Of a stretch of DNA of 7,618 nt, positions 1-6,532 are shown one piece after another. Origin of the DNA: Prevotella sp. UBA6429 (GTDB lineage: Bacteria; Bacteroidota; Bacteroidia; Bacteroidales; Bacteroidaceae); the NCBI GenBank assembly GCA_002437285.1, contig DJOV01000006.1, positions 11,980 through 19,597 of the forward strand, in the 5' to 3' direction. Under the pieces are notes generated by a model, which was given only the letters and a program-made list of their open reading frames with translations, ran no database searches and was not told where the DNA came from. Within the stretch, counting starts at the first letter, position 1; each line of letters opens with the position of its first letter. The translations under genes and the position numbers were made by a program.

Positions 1-63
1 TTGTCCCTGGGTTCTAATGCTTCGTCCCTGGGTTCTTGTACTTAGTCCTTGGACTTTTATGCT
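1..63. repeat. Degenerate heptameric tandem repeat at the window edge
   Basis: Read from base 1 in steps of seven, nine successive units all begin with T; examples are TTGTCCC, TGGGTTC, TAATGCT, TCGTCCC and TGGACTT. A higher-order 21-bp period is also visible: GTCCCTGGGTTCT occurs exactly at 3-15 and 24-36, with a diverged copy (GTCCTTGGACTTT) at 45-57. The last unit (57-63, TTATGCT) contains the complement of the tdh stop codon and resembles the unit at 15-21, so the array reaches into the last codons of the gene. On the minus strand it would be transcribed as the tdh 3' UTR. The array may continue to the left. I do not recognise a named repeat family with certainty. Confidence 0.7.
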
Positions 64-1013
64 TTCAGCTTTTTAGCCAGCTTGTCCAGCATGTCGACGG
101 TCATGGTCGAGAGGTCATACTGTGGCTTCCAGTCCCATTCCTGACGGGCGCAACTGTCATCGAGCTTGTCGGGCCAACTCTCCGCAATGGCCTTCTTCAG
201 TGGATCCACCTCGTAGACCATTTCAAAGTCGGGCTTGTGCTTCTTGATCTCCGCATAGATGGTCTCAGGCGCAAAACTCATGGCCGCCACGTTGAAGCCG
301 TTGTGGTGAACGAGGCGCGATGGATCGGCCTCCATCAAGCTGATGGCAGCATGCAAGGCATCGGGCATGTACATCATGTCCATCAAGGTGCCTTCGGGTA
401 TGGGACAGACAAACTTCTCACCGCGCACAGCTGCATAGTAGATGTCGACCGCATAGTCGGTAGTGCCGCCCCCGGGAGGGGTGACATAGGAAATGAGGCC
501 GGGGAATCGCACCGAGCGTGTGTCGGTGCCATACTTCTGGTTGAACCAGTCGCTCAGCAACTCCGTGGTGACCTTGCTCACGCCATAGATGGTTTTCGGG
601 CGCTGGATGGTGTCTTGTGGCGTCATCCAGTGAGGTGTCGACTCACCGAAGGAACCGATGGAACTGGGGGTGAAGACCTGGCAATGCTCTTGGCGTGCCA
701 CCTCCAGGATGTTCCACAGTCCGTCAATGCCTATCTTCCATGCCAGCTGAGGCTTGTTCTCGGCTACCACGGACAGCAGGGCTGCCAGGTTGTAGATGGC
801 GTCAATATGATGCTTTTTCACCACGGCGGCAATCATTTCGCCATTGGTGACGTCTGCCTCTTCTGCAGGTCCCGACTCCAGAAGCTCGCCCTTTGGCTCG
901 GCCCCTTTGATGTAGCCGGCCACAACGTGGTCGTTTCCGTAACGTTTGCGAAGCTCACGTGTCAGCTCGGAGCCGATTTGGCCGGTAGAGCCGATTACAA
1001 GAATGTTGTTCAT
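57..1013 (-). CDS. tdh: L-threonine 3-dehydrogenase, short-chain dehydrogenase (SDR) type
   Basis: Cytosolic enzyme expected to oxidise L-threonine with NAD+ to 2-amino-3-oxobutyrate, the first step of threonine breakdown to glycine. The 318-residue protein has an extended-SDR layout. An N-terminal Rossmann strand carries the GSTGQIG nucleotide loop (residues 8-14), NLAALLS lies at about 75-81, serines sit at 117-118 in TPSSIGSFG, and the catalytic pair is Y143/K147 in YGVSK. The GGGTTDYAVDIYYAA stretch (181-195) is characteristic of SDR-type threonine dehydrogenases, as opposed to the zinc-dependent E. coli type. The divergent neighbour encodes the next enzyme of the pathway, which strongly supports the call over a generic sugar-nucleotide epimerase. 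The ATG lies about 35 bp after a promoter-like -7 box. The stop codon touches the heptamer repeat; no tdh terminator is visible inside the window. Confidence 0.93.
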   Translation of the reverse strand: MNNILVIGSTGQIGSELTRELRKRYGNDHVVAGYIKGAEPKGELLESGPAEEADVTNGEMIAAVVKKHHIDAIYNLAALLSVVAENKPQLAWKIGIDGLWNILEVARQEHCQVFTPSSIGSFGESTPHWMTPQDTIQRPKTIYGVSKVTTELLSDWFNQKYGTDTRSVRFPGLISYVTPPGGGTTDYAVDIYYAAVRGEKFVCPIPEGTLMDMMYMPDALHAAISLMEADPSRLVHHNGFNVAAMSFAPETIYAEIKKHKPDFEMVYEVDPLKKAIAESWPDKLDDSCARQEWDWKPQYDLSTMTVDMLDKLAKKLKA

Positions 1014-1048
1014 ATCGAGGTGAGATAAGTTGGTGGTTATTCACAACG

Positions 1049-1056
1049 CAAAGTAA
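1049..1056 (-). promoter_or_regulatory. Candidate -7 box for tdh
   Basis: On the minus strand the sequence reads TTACTTTG, one mismatch from the Bacteroidetes -7 consensus TAnnTTTG, about 35 bp before the tdh ATG. No convincing -33 TTTG stands about 20 bp upstream; the nearest TTG is 16 bp away. The box lies inside the left arm of a perfect 17-bp inverted repeat whose right arm carries the kbl box, which raises confidence that both are functional. Confidence 0.55.
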
Positions 1057-1162
1057 CTGCTTTTTTGCTTAACAACGGAACTCGTATTGTTAAATTAGAT
1101 TAAATTTCAAGCTTTACCCTTATTTTTAGTTTCAGTTTCCCTCTTTTCTCAATAAAAAGCAG

Positions 1163-1170
1163 TTACTTTG
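1163..1170 (+). promoter_or_regulatory. Candidate -7 box for kbl
   Basis: TTACTTTG lies 26 bp before the kbl ATG at 1197 and differs at one position from TAnnTTTG. It is the mirror copy of the tdh box. No clear -33 element is seen. A transcription start a few bases downstream would fall around 1175-1178, which makes the in-frame TTG at 1173 unusable as a start codon. Confidence 0.55.
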
Positions 1171-1196
1171 TATTGACGACTTTAAACAGAATCACT

Positions 1197-2384
1197 ATGT
1201 ACGGAAACGTGAAACAACATCTTCAAGAAGCACTGGCTGGCTTGAAGAGCGCAGGCCTCTACAAGGACGAACGTGTCATAGAGAGCCCGCAGGGTGCTGC
1301 CATACAGGTCAAAGGCAAGGAAGTGCTCAACTTTTGCGCCAACAACTACTTGGGATTGGCCAATGATCCGCGCTTGATCCAGGCGGCCAAGGACATCATG
1401 GACCGCCGTGGCTATGGCATGGCCTCGGTGCGCTTCATCTGTGGAACCATGGACATCCACAAGCAACTGGAAGCTGCGATCAGCGATTATTTCCAGACTG
1501 AAGACACCATTCTCTATGCGGCGTGCTTTGATGCCAACGGCGGCCTGTTTGGTTCGTTCCTCACAGAGGAAGATGCCATCATCTCCGATGCCCTCAACCA
1601 TGCCAGCATCATCGATGGCGTGCGTCTCTGCAAGGCGAAACGCTACCGCTACAAAAACGCCGACATGGCCGACCTGGAGCGTTGTCTCAAGGAGGCCCAG
1701 GCGCAGCGTTTCCGCATCATCTGCACCGACGGTGTGTTCTCAATGGACGGCAATGTGGCTCCGATGGACAAGATTTGCGACTTGGCCGAGAAGTACGACG
1801 CCCTCGTGATGGTCGATGAGAGTCACTCGGCCGGTGTCGTGGGCCCGACAGGACACGGCGTGAGCGAGCTCAACCACACTTATGGCCGCGTGGACATCTA
1901 CACGGGCACGCTGGGCAAGGCGTTTGGCGGTGCCTTGGGAGGCTTCACCACGGGCCGCAAGGAGATTATCGACATGCTCCGCCAGAGCAGCCGTCCCTAC
2001 CTCTTCTCCAACTCGTTGGCTCCTGGCATCATCGGTGCCAGCCTCAAGGTGTTTGAAATCTTGAAGGAAGACCACTCCCTGCACGACAAGCTCGTGGAGA
2101 ATGTCAACTACTTCCGTGACAAGATGCTGGCCGCCGGCTTCGACATCAAGCCTACGCAGAGTGCCATCTGTGCGGTGATGCTCTACGACGCCCCGCTGGC
2201 TGTTCGCTTCGCTGACCTGATGCTCCAGGAGGGCATTTATGTCACGGGCTTCTGCTATCCTGTCGTGCCGAAGGGCGAGGCGCGTATCCGCGTGCAGCTC
2301 AGCGCGGCCCACACCACCGAGCAACTTGACCGCTGCATTGCCGCCTTTATCAAGGTGGCGAAGGAATTGGCTGTGTTGAAATAA
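1197..2384 (+). CDS. kbl: Glycine C-acetyltransferase (2-amino-3-ketobutyrate CoA ligase)
   Basis: PLP-dependent enzyme that cleaves 2-amino-3-oxobutyrate with CoA into glycine and acetyl-CoA, using the product of the divergent tdh gene. The 395 residues match the usual length of about 398. Motifs belong to the alpha-oxoamine synthase family: NFCANNYLGL (45-54), a conserved His in DALNHASIIDG (H135), TDGVFSMDG (177-185), DESHSAGVVG (207-216, where D207 should contact the PLP ring nitrogen), and TGTLGKAFGG (236-245) with the Schiff-base lysine K241. The C-terminal RIRVQLSAAH is also typical. I chose ATG 1197 (MYGNVKQHL) because homologues start this way and because the alternative TTG at 1173 almost touches the -7 box. 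KbL, 8-amino-7-oxononanoate synthase and serine palmitoyltransferase are related; the tdh neighbour decides for Kbl. Confidence 0.95.
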   Translation: MYGNVKQHLQEALAGLKSAGLYKDERVIESPQGAAIQVKGKEVLNFCANNYLGLANDPRLIQAAKDIMDRRGYGMASVRFICGTMDIHKQLEAAISDYFQTEDTILYAACFDANGGLFGSFLTEEDAIISDALNHASIIDGVRLCKAKRYRYKNADMADLERCLKEAQAQRFRIICTDGVFSMDGNVAPMDKICDLAEKYDALVMVDESHSAGVVGPTGHGVSELNHTYGRVDIYTGTLGKAFGGALGGFTTGRKEIIDMLRQSSRPYLFSNSLAPGIIGASLKVFEILKEDHSLHDKLVENVNYFRDKMLAAGFDIKPTQSAICAVMLYDAPLAVRFADLMLQEGIYVTGFCYPVVPKGEARIRVQLSAAHTTEQLDRCIAAFIKVAKELAVLK

Positions 2385-2427
2385 AATGCTGACCGTAAGA
2401 AAAGAGTGAACTGCTGCGCCCTTGTTT

Positions 2428-2439
2428 TAGTGCGCACTA
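2428..2439. other. 12-bp perfect palindrome after kbl
   Basis: TAGTGCGCACTA is fully self-complementary with no spacer. It sits 44 bp after the kbl stop and just before the terminator hairpin. With no loop it would not make a good RNA hairpin, so a DNA-binding or restriction-type site, or chance, are the options. No function is assigned. Confidence 0.4.
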
Positions 2440-2443
2440 TATA

Positions 2444-2498
2444 AAAAAGGTAAAGGCTGTCCCCCAACCATGTGTTTGGGGACAGCCTTTACCTTTTT
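2444..2498. terminator. Bidirectional Rho-independent terminator between kbl and the convergent operon
   Basis: Bases 2444-2464 and 2478-2498 are perfect reverse complements (21 bp, core GGTAAAGGCTGTCCCC) around a 13-nt loop. The right arm ends in TTTTT on the plus strand and the left arm gives a T-run on the minus strand. It therefore fits as terminator both for kbl (60 bp after its stop) and for the five-gene minus-strand operon (11 bp after the last stop). Confidence 0.93.
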
Positions 2499-2508
2499 AG
2501 GTGGCCAT

Positions 2509-3180
2509 TCACTGGGCTGTCAGTCGTTGCTCGCCCTGGTATCCGTTGGCCGTGACGGTCAGTCGGGCGTGTTGCCACTCCACAGGGAGAGGCACGCTGA
2601 GATAGCCCTTGACTGTATAGTACTGGGGCACCTGGTTCTGCCCGTGCAGCAGGTGCAAGGTCACGGCCTGCACCCTGCCGTCTGCCATCTCTATGGAGTC
2701 GACCCTGACGCCAATCGACTGTCGCGCGTCCACCTCATCCGTCTGGCCCGACTTGACGGCGAAGCCGATGTTGAGATAGCCTCCGCCGGGCCATGCGCTC
2801 TCAAGCGTCAGCGGGTCTGAGGGCGCGTTGGCGGCTGTGGTCTTGTCGGCAGGTGACGTGACCAACACTTGCGACAGGGTGAACACCCGTTTCGCCTTTA
2901 TGTCATGATAGACCAAGGCACGGCACAACGTGTCTTTCGCCGGTAGCCAACTGGCCTTGGCAGGCGTTGCAAACCGCACCGAGTCGCCATGGTCGGTGAG
3001 CAGGTAGTCTACCGCCCCGGCAGGCGTCACGTGAACCATGCCAAAGTCGGCTTGGAGATAGCTGTACCGCCCGTCGCCCGTGTCATAGGGGTCGCTGGAG
3101 CATGCCGCGGCCCCTGTCAGCGTGCTTAAGGCTGCGATGACGGCCGTCCGCCAACCCGGTGTCTTGCCCCGATGCTTCAT
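2509..3180 (-). CDS. NigD-like lipoprotein
   Basis: A 223-residue protein resembling the NigD-like family of Bacteroidales, named after the nigrescin locus of Prevotella nigrescens; the molecular role of the family is not established. A basic N-terminus and hydrophobic stretch (about 12-25) end at a lipobox-like GAAAC with C27 as the predicted lipidated cysteine; the -3 residue is Ala, which is relaxed compared with the classical L-x-x-C. The following SSD might favour outer-membrane or surface sorting. Residues about 33-108 fit a small beta-barrel N-domain, ending in ITS-like strand VFTLSQVLV. Residues about 120-215 fit the second beta domain, with the GGGYLNIGF strand typical of the family. 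The start overlaps the stop of the acyltransferase gene by ATGA, suggesting translational coupling, and the operon terminator follows directly. The family call rests on fold pattern and recall. Confidence 0.75.
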   Translation of the reverse strand: MKHRGKTPGWRTAVIAALSTLTGAAACSSDPYDTGDGRYSYLQADFGMVHVTPAGAVDYLLTDHGDSVRFATPAKASWLPAKDTLCRALVYHDIKAKRVFTLSQVLVTSPADKTTAANAPSDPLTLESAWPGGGYLNIGFAVKSGQTDEVDARQSIGVRVDSIEMADGRVQAVTLHLLHGQNQVPQYYTVKGYLSVPLPVEWQHARLTVTANGYQGEQRLTAQ

Positions 3181-4331
3181 CCTTTCAAGGCTGCCAGGTG
3201 GTTGATGGCCGGGTTGGCATACATGGTCAGGATGCTTTGGCGCAGAAAGTCCTCGTCCTTGTCGGGCAAGTCGATCTTAGCCAGTTGGCCGGCCACGTAG
3301 CGGTCGAACACCGCCTTGTCCTCCTCGGTGTAGTGGTCGCGGTGGCTGTCGTCACCCCGCAGTTCGTCGAGCGCCACATAGTTGGACGCGTAGAGCCTGT
3401 AGTTGCGGTGTATCTCGTGGTCGATATGACCGGCGATGATACGGTAGACCTCGCCCTTGGGCGTGTCAGCGGGTATGGTGTCGAGAAAGTCGTCGATGCA
3501 AGGTGCGCAGTGGTAGTGCACATGTCCCTTGAATCCCATGATGCCCGTCTGCATGGACACGATGTCGTCTGTGGGGCCCTTCTTCCACTGCGGGTTGTCG
3601 CGCCGTTGCTGAAACTCCTTGGCCTTGAGGAAGTCGCAGGGGTCATACTCATACGAGATGGTGAGCGGTACGACGTGTAGTGCCTTCAGCTTCTCCACCA
3701 CGGAGCCCGTGCCACCCATGGTCATCATCTTCAGCACCCCGTCGGCCGTGCGGTCGTTGGAGTCCTTGGCGCGTCCGGCGCGTTGTGCGATCCATATGTT
3801 TTCGTGCTTTTCCCGGATGGCGAATTGCATGTATTCGGACAGCGTCTTGCTGGCTACGAGCATCTCGCGCATGGGCAATCCGCGCCGCACGATGAAGCTC
3901 TTGTTGAGTCTTACCAGGTCTTTCACCCAGGGCAGGGCGAGCAGGTTGTCGCCGATGGCAATCTCACAGGTTGTCGTGAAGCCCGCATCGATGAGCAGCT
4001 TGTCGAGCAAGGCCGAGTCGAGCACGATGTCGCGGTGGTTGCTCATGAACGTGTAGCGCCGTGTGTTGTCCACGGCCCGGCAGTCCATCTCCAGGCCGAG
4101 GCTTGCCTTTCGCATCAAGTTCTCGAGAAACTTGTAGCAGAATTGCTTCTGGAAGTCGAGGCATGTGTGGCACGAGCGCATCTTGGCGGCGATCATGTCG
4201 AAAGGCACGTCGGGGTAGAGATGCCTGACGACAGCCTTGAACTGCGGGTTGTCGAGCAGCCGGTCGTAGACCTCCGGCAGCTCCTCCGGCTCAAAGGGCC
4301 TGATGTCTTTGAATTTTTCGGGTATGGTCAT
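3177..4331 (-). CDS. PlsB/PlsC-like glycerolipid acyltransferase
   Basis: A 384-residue member of the glycerol-3-phosphate/lysophospholipid acyltransferase superfamily, expected to move an acyl chain to a glycerolipid or related acceptor at the inner membrane. Four blocks appear in the right order: SNHRDIVLD (97-105) for the catalytic His block, SFIVRRG (145-151) for the phosphate-binding block, IWIAQRAGRAKDSND (179-193) for the EGxRS block, and VVPLTISYEYDPCD (220-233) for the proline block. Two details differ from textbook motifs: five residues, not four, separate H99 and D105, and the Glu of EGxRS appears to be Ala (QRAGR). Both may be normal for the Bacteroidetes subfamily. No obvious transmembrane helix is visible. 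The C-terminal 150 residues are His/Asp-rich and specific to this subfamily. The substrate is unknown. The gene lies 37 bp after ddl and overlaps the lipoprotein gene by 4 bp. Confidence 0.82.
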   Translation of the reverse strand: MTIPEKFKDIRPFEPEELPEVYDRLLDNPQFKAVVRHLYPDVPFDMIAAKMRSCHTCLDFQKQFCYKFLENLMRKASLGLEMDCRAVDNTRRYTFMSNHRDIVLDSALLDKLLIDAGFTTTCEIAIGDNLLALPWVKDLVRLNKSFIVRRGLPMREMLVASKTLSEYMQFAIREKHENIWIAQRAGRAKDSNDRTADGVLKMMTMGGTGSVVEKLKALHVVPLTISYEYDPCDFLKAKEFQQRRDNPQWKKGPTDDIVSMQTGIMGFKGHVHYHCAPCIDDFLDTIPADTPKGEVYRIIAGHIDHEIHRNYRLYASNYVALDELRGDDSHRDHYTEEDKAVFDRYVAGQLAKIDLPDKDEDFLRQSILTMYANPAINHLAALKG

Positions 4332-4368
4332 ATTCTCGGATGATTAGCTGAATACCGTCGGTGACGTC

Positions 4369-5367
4369 TCAAAACTGGTTCTCCACGATGTCGGTCAGCA
4401 CGTCCTTGATGTCGAGGCCGGCTGCGCGCACCTGCTGCGGGATGAAGCTCGTCGGGGTCATGCCCGGCGTGGTGTTGATCTCGAGCATGTTCACCACGTC
4501 GTTGCCTTCAGCATCCTTGGTGATGATGTAGTCGATGCGGATGATGCCGTTGCAGTGGAGGATGTCGTAGATCTTGCTGGTCTCCTCGGCTACCTTCTTG
4601 GCCGTTTCGTCGGCGATGCGTGCCGGTGTGATTTCCTGCACCTGCCCGTTGTACTTGGCGTCGTAGTCGAAGAACTCGTTCTTGGTCACCACCTCAGTGG
4701 CAGGGAAGACCACCGACTTCTCACGTGTCTTGTAGCAGCCGATGGATATCTCGGTGCCCTTCATGTAGCTCTCGATCATCACCTCGTTGCTCTCCATGAA
4801 CGCCACGCGCAGTGCCGGTGCCAGTTGGTCGGCATTCTTGACCTTCGACACGCCGAAGCTGCTGCCGTCGGCCGCAGGCTTCACGAAGACCGGCATGCCC
4901 AGCCGCTTCTCGATGGCTTCCTCGTCGTAGCTGTCTCCCAGACGGAGCAGGAGGCTGTCGGCCACGCGCACGCCAAAGGCGCGGAGGTAGTTGTTGAGCA
5001 CATACTTGTTGAATGTCATGGCCTCGACGAGCACGCCGCTGGTGGAGTAGGGCAGGTGGATGAGGTCGAAGTAGCCCTGCATGATGCCGTTCTCGCCGGG
5101 GGTGCCGTGTATGGTGATGTAGGCGTAGTCGAAGACGACAGCCTTGCCGTTCTTGCCGATAAACGAGAAGTCGTTCCGGTCGATGGTGGCGATGCTTCCG
5201 TCCTCAAACTCCACATGCCAGTCGTTGCCTTTCACGTCGACGATGTAGACGTTGTAGCGTTCCTTGTCGAAGAATGAATACAGTCCCTGGGCCGAGCGCA
5301 TGGACACGTCGTGCTCCGAGGAGTCGCCACCGCAGACGATGGCAATGTTTCTTTTTAGATCTTTCAT
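4369..5367 (-). CDS. ddl: D-alanine--D-alanine ligase
   Basis: Cytosolic ATP-grasp enzyme that joins two D-alanines for the peptidoglycan stem peptide. The 332-residue length is slightly above the usual 300-320. Motifs run as expected: GGDSSEHDVSMRSA (13-26, with E18 in the position of the D-Ala-binding glutamate), HGTPGENG (87-94), VKPAADGSSFGVSKV (162-176), the FFDYDAKY loop (232-239), RIDY (277-280) and the metal-binding LEINTTPGMT (295-304). The loop tyrosine Y239 aligns by eye with Tyr216 of E. coli DdlB, where Phe is associated with D-Ala-D-Lac ligases; Tyr here suggests ordinary D-Ala-D-Ala activity. The gene starts 34 bp after rluD and shares its transcript, with no internal promoter seen. 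Confidence 0.96.
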   Translation of the reverse strand: MKDLKRNIAIVCGGDSSEHDVSMRSAQGLYSFFDKERYNVYIVDVKGNDWHVEFEDGSIATIDRNDFSFIGKNGKAVVFDYAYITIHGTPGENGIMQGYFDLIHLPYSTSGVLVEAMTFNKYVLNNYLRAFGVRVADSLLLRLGDSYDEEAIEKRLGMPVFVKPAADGSSFGVSKVKNADQLAPALRVAFMESNEVMIESYMKGTEISIGCYKTREKSVVFPATEVVTKNEFFDYDAKYNGQVQEITPARIADETAKKVAEETSKIYDILHCNGIIRIDYIITKDAEGNDVVNMLEINTTPGMTPTSFIPQQVRAAGLDIKDVLTDIVENQF

Positions 5368-5401
5368 CTTGTTTGCTATTGTAGTATTCGTTTTGTCTTT
5401 C

Positions 5402-6532
5402 TTAAAGTAAGGTGCGCTCGTCCTCGCGGCGGGTGCCGCTGATGAAGGCGCGCCAGTGGTCGATGAGCGCCTGGAGGTCGGCGGGCCATGGCGAGTCGAA
5501 GTCCATCTGCTCCCCGGTGCGCGGATGCACGAAGCCGAGCGTCTTGGCGTGGAGTGCCTGGCGCGGGCAGAGGGCGAAGCAGTTGCGGATGAAGGCGCGG
5601 TAACTGGAGCTGCGTTGCCCGCGCAGGATCTCGTCGCCTCCGTAGCGCTCGTCGGCGAAGAGCGGATGGCCGATGTGCTTCATGTGGGCGCGGATCTGGT
5701 GGGTGCGTCCTGTTTCGAGCACACACTCCACGAGTGTGGTGTAGCCGAAGCGCTCGAGCACGCGCCAATGGGTGACGGCCGGTTTGCCGATGCCCGAGTC
5801 GGGTTCGAACACCTTCATGCGCAGCCTGTCCTTCGGGTCACGCCCGATGTTGCCCTCGATGCGCCCCTCGTCCTCCGTGAGGTTGCCCCACACCAGGGCG
5901 TTGTAGCTGCGGTGCGTGGTCTTGTTGTAGAACTGCTTGCCCAGCGCCGTCTTGGCCTCAGGCGTCTTGGCCACCACGAGCAGGCCGCTGGTGTCCTTGT
6001 CGATGCGGTGCACCAGACCCACCTCAGGGTCGTTGGCGTCAAACGATGGCACGTCCCGCATGTGCCACGCCACGGCATTGATGAGCGTCCCGCTGAAGTT
6101 GCCGGCACCCGGATGGACCACCATGCCCACGGGCTTGTTGACCACCATGAGGTCGTCGTCCTCGTAGACGATGTCGAGCGGTATGTCCTCGGCGTGGATG
6201 GACGTGTCGTGCTTGGGCCTGTCGAGCCTCAAGGTGATGACGTCGCCGGGCCGCACCTTGTAGTTGCTCTTCACGGGCTTGTCGCCCACGAAGATGCATC
6301 CCGCGTCGGCTGCCGTCTGTATGCGGTTGCGGCTGGAGTGCTGCATGTGCTCGGCCAGGAACTTGTCGATGCGCACAGGGGCTTGCCCTGCGTCCACCTC
6401 CATCTTCCAGTGCTCGTAGAGTTGCTGGTCGTCTGCCGCCGGAGTGGCGTCGCCCAATGCGTCGTCCTCCAGGAAGTCTATGTCGTCCGTGTAGTCTGTC
6501 ATGGTGTGATTGTCTTGTGCTTGTTGGTTCAT
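5402..6532 (-). CDS. rluD: RluD-family 23S rRNA pseudouridine synthase
   Basis: Expected to convert uridines of 23S rRNA (helix 69 sites in E. coli RluD) to pseudouridine. The 376-residue protein has an S4 RNA-binding domain at about 52-102 (RIDKFLAEHM to KVRPGDVITL). The catalytic domain carries VNKPVGMVVHPG (131-142), HRIDKDTSGLLVVAK (175-189, catalytic Asp D178) and GRTHQIRAHM (275-284). The S4 domain and HPG motif favour RluD over RluA or RluC. The first 50 residues form an acidic, low-complexity extension (TDYTDDIDFLEDD and onward), which makes the protein longer than the roughly 326 residues of E. coli RluD. The ATG at 6532 overlaps the PASTA gene stop as ATGA; a second Met at residue 11 (6502) is a possible alternative start. 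Site specificity cannot be read from sequence alone. Confidence 0.9.
   Translation of the reverse strand: MNQQAQDNHTMTDYTDDIDFLEDDALGDATPAADDQQLYEHWKMEVDAGQAPVRIDKFLAEHMQHSSRNRIQTAADAGCIFVGDKPVKSNYKVRPGDVITLRLDRPKHDTSIHAEDIPLDIVYEDDDLMVVNKPVGMVVHPGAGNFSGTLINAVAWHMRDVPSFDANDPEVGLVHRIDKDTSGLLVVAKTPEAKTALGKQFYNKTTHRSYNALVWGNLTEDEGRIEGNIGRDPKDRLRMKVFEPDSGIGKPAVTHWRVLERFGYTTLVECVLETGRTHQIRAHMKHIGHPLFADERYGGDEILRGQRSSSYRAFIRNCFALCPRQALHAKTLGFVHPRTGEQMDFDSPWPADLQALIDHWRAFISGTRREDERTLL

Larger units (their letters stand above)
1049..1170. repeat. 17-bp perfect inverted repeat bounding the tdh-kbl intergenic region
   Basis: The left arm at 1049-1065 (CAAAGTAACTGCTTTTT) is the exact reverse complement of the right arm at 1154-1170 (AAAAAGCAGTTACTTTG). 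The arms are 88 bp apart, and a few more outer bases (TTG) match after a 2-bp break. Read outward, each arm ends in TTACTTTG followed by a short leader and a start codon. The DNA between them is AT-rich. The simplest reading is a pair of mirrored promoters, possibly with a shared regulator site, giving coordinated expression of tdh and kbl. Confidence 0.85.

Noticed and set aside
43..58. AGTCCTTGGACT followed by TTTT as a terminator
   Set aside because: The T-run is on the plus strand, opposite to tdh transcription, the loop is too small for a full stem, and the sequence is better explained as units of the heptamer array.
36..1028. Plus-strand open frame of 330 codons, slightly longer than tdh on the other strand
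   Set aside because: It is antisense to tdh, which has clear SDR motifs. The translation is compositionally odd with no recognisable domain; long antisense frames are common in GC-rich genes.
1049..1170. Invertible phase-variation promoter
   Set aside because: The inverted repeat resembles such switches, but both orientations would leave equivalent -7 boxes facing tdh and kbl, and no invertase gene is in view. Co-regulation is the simpler reading.
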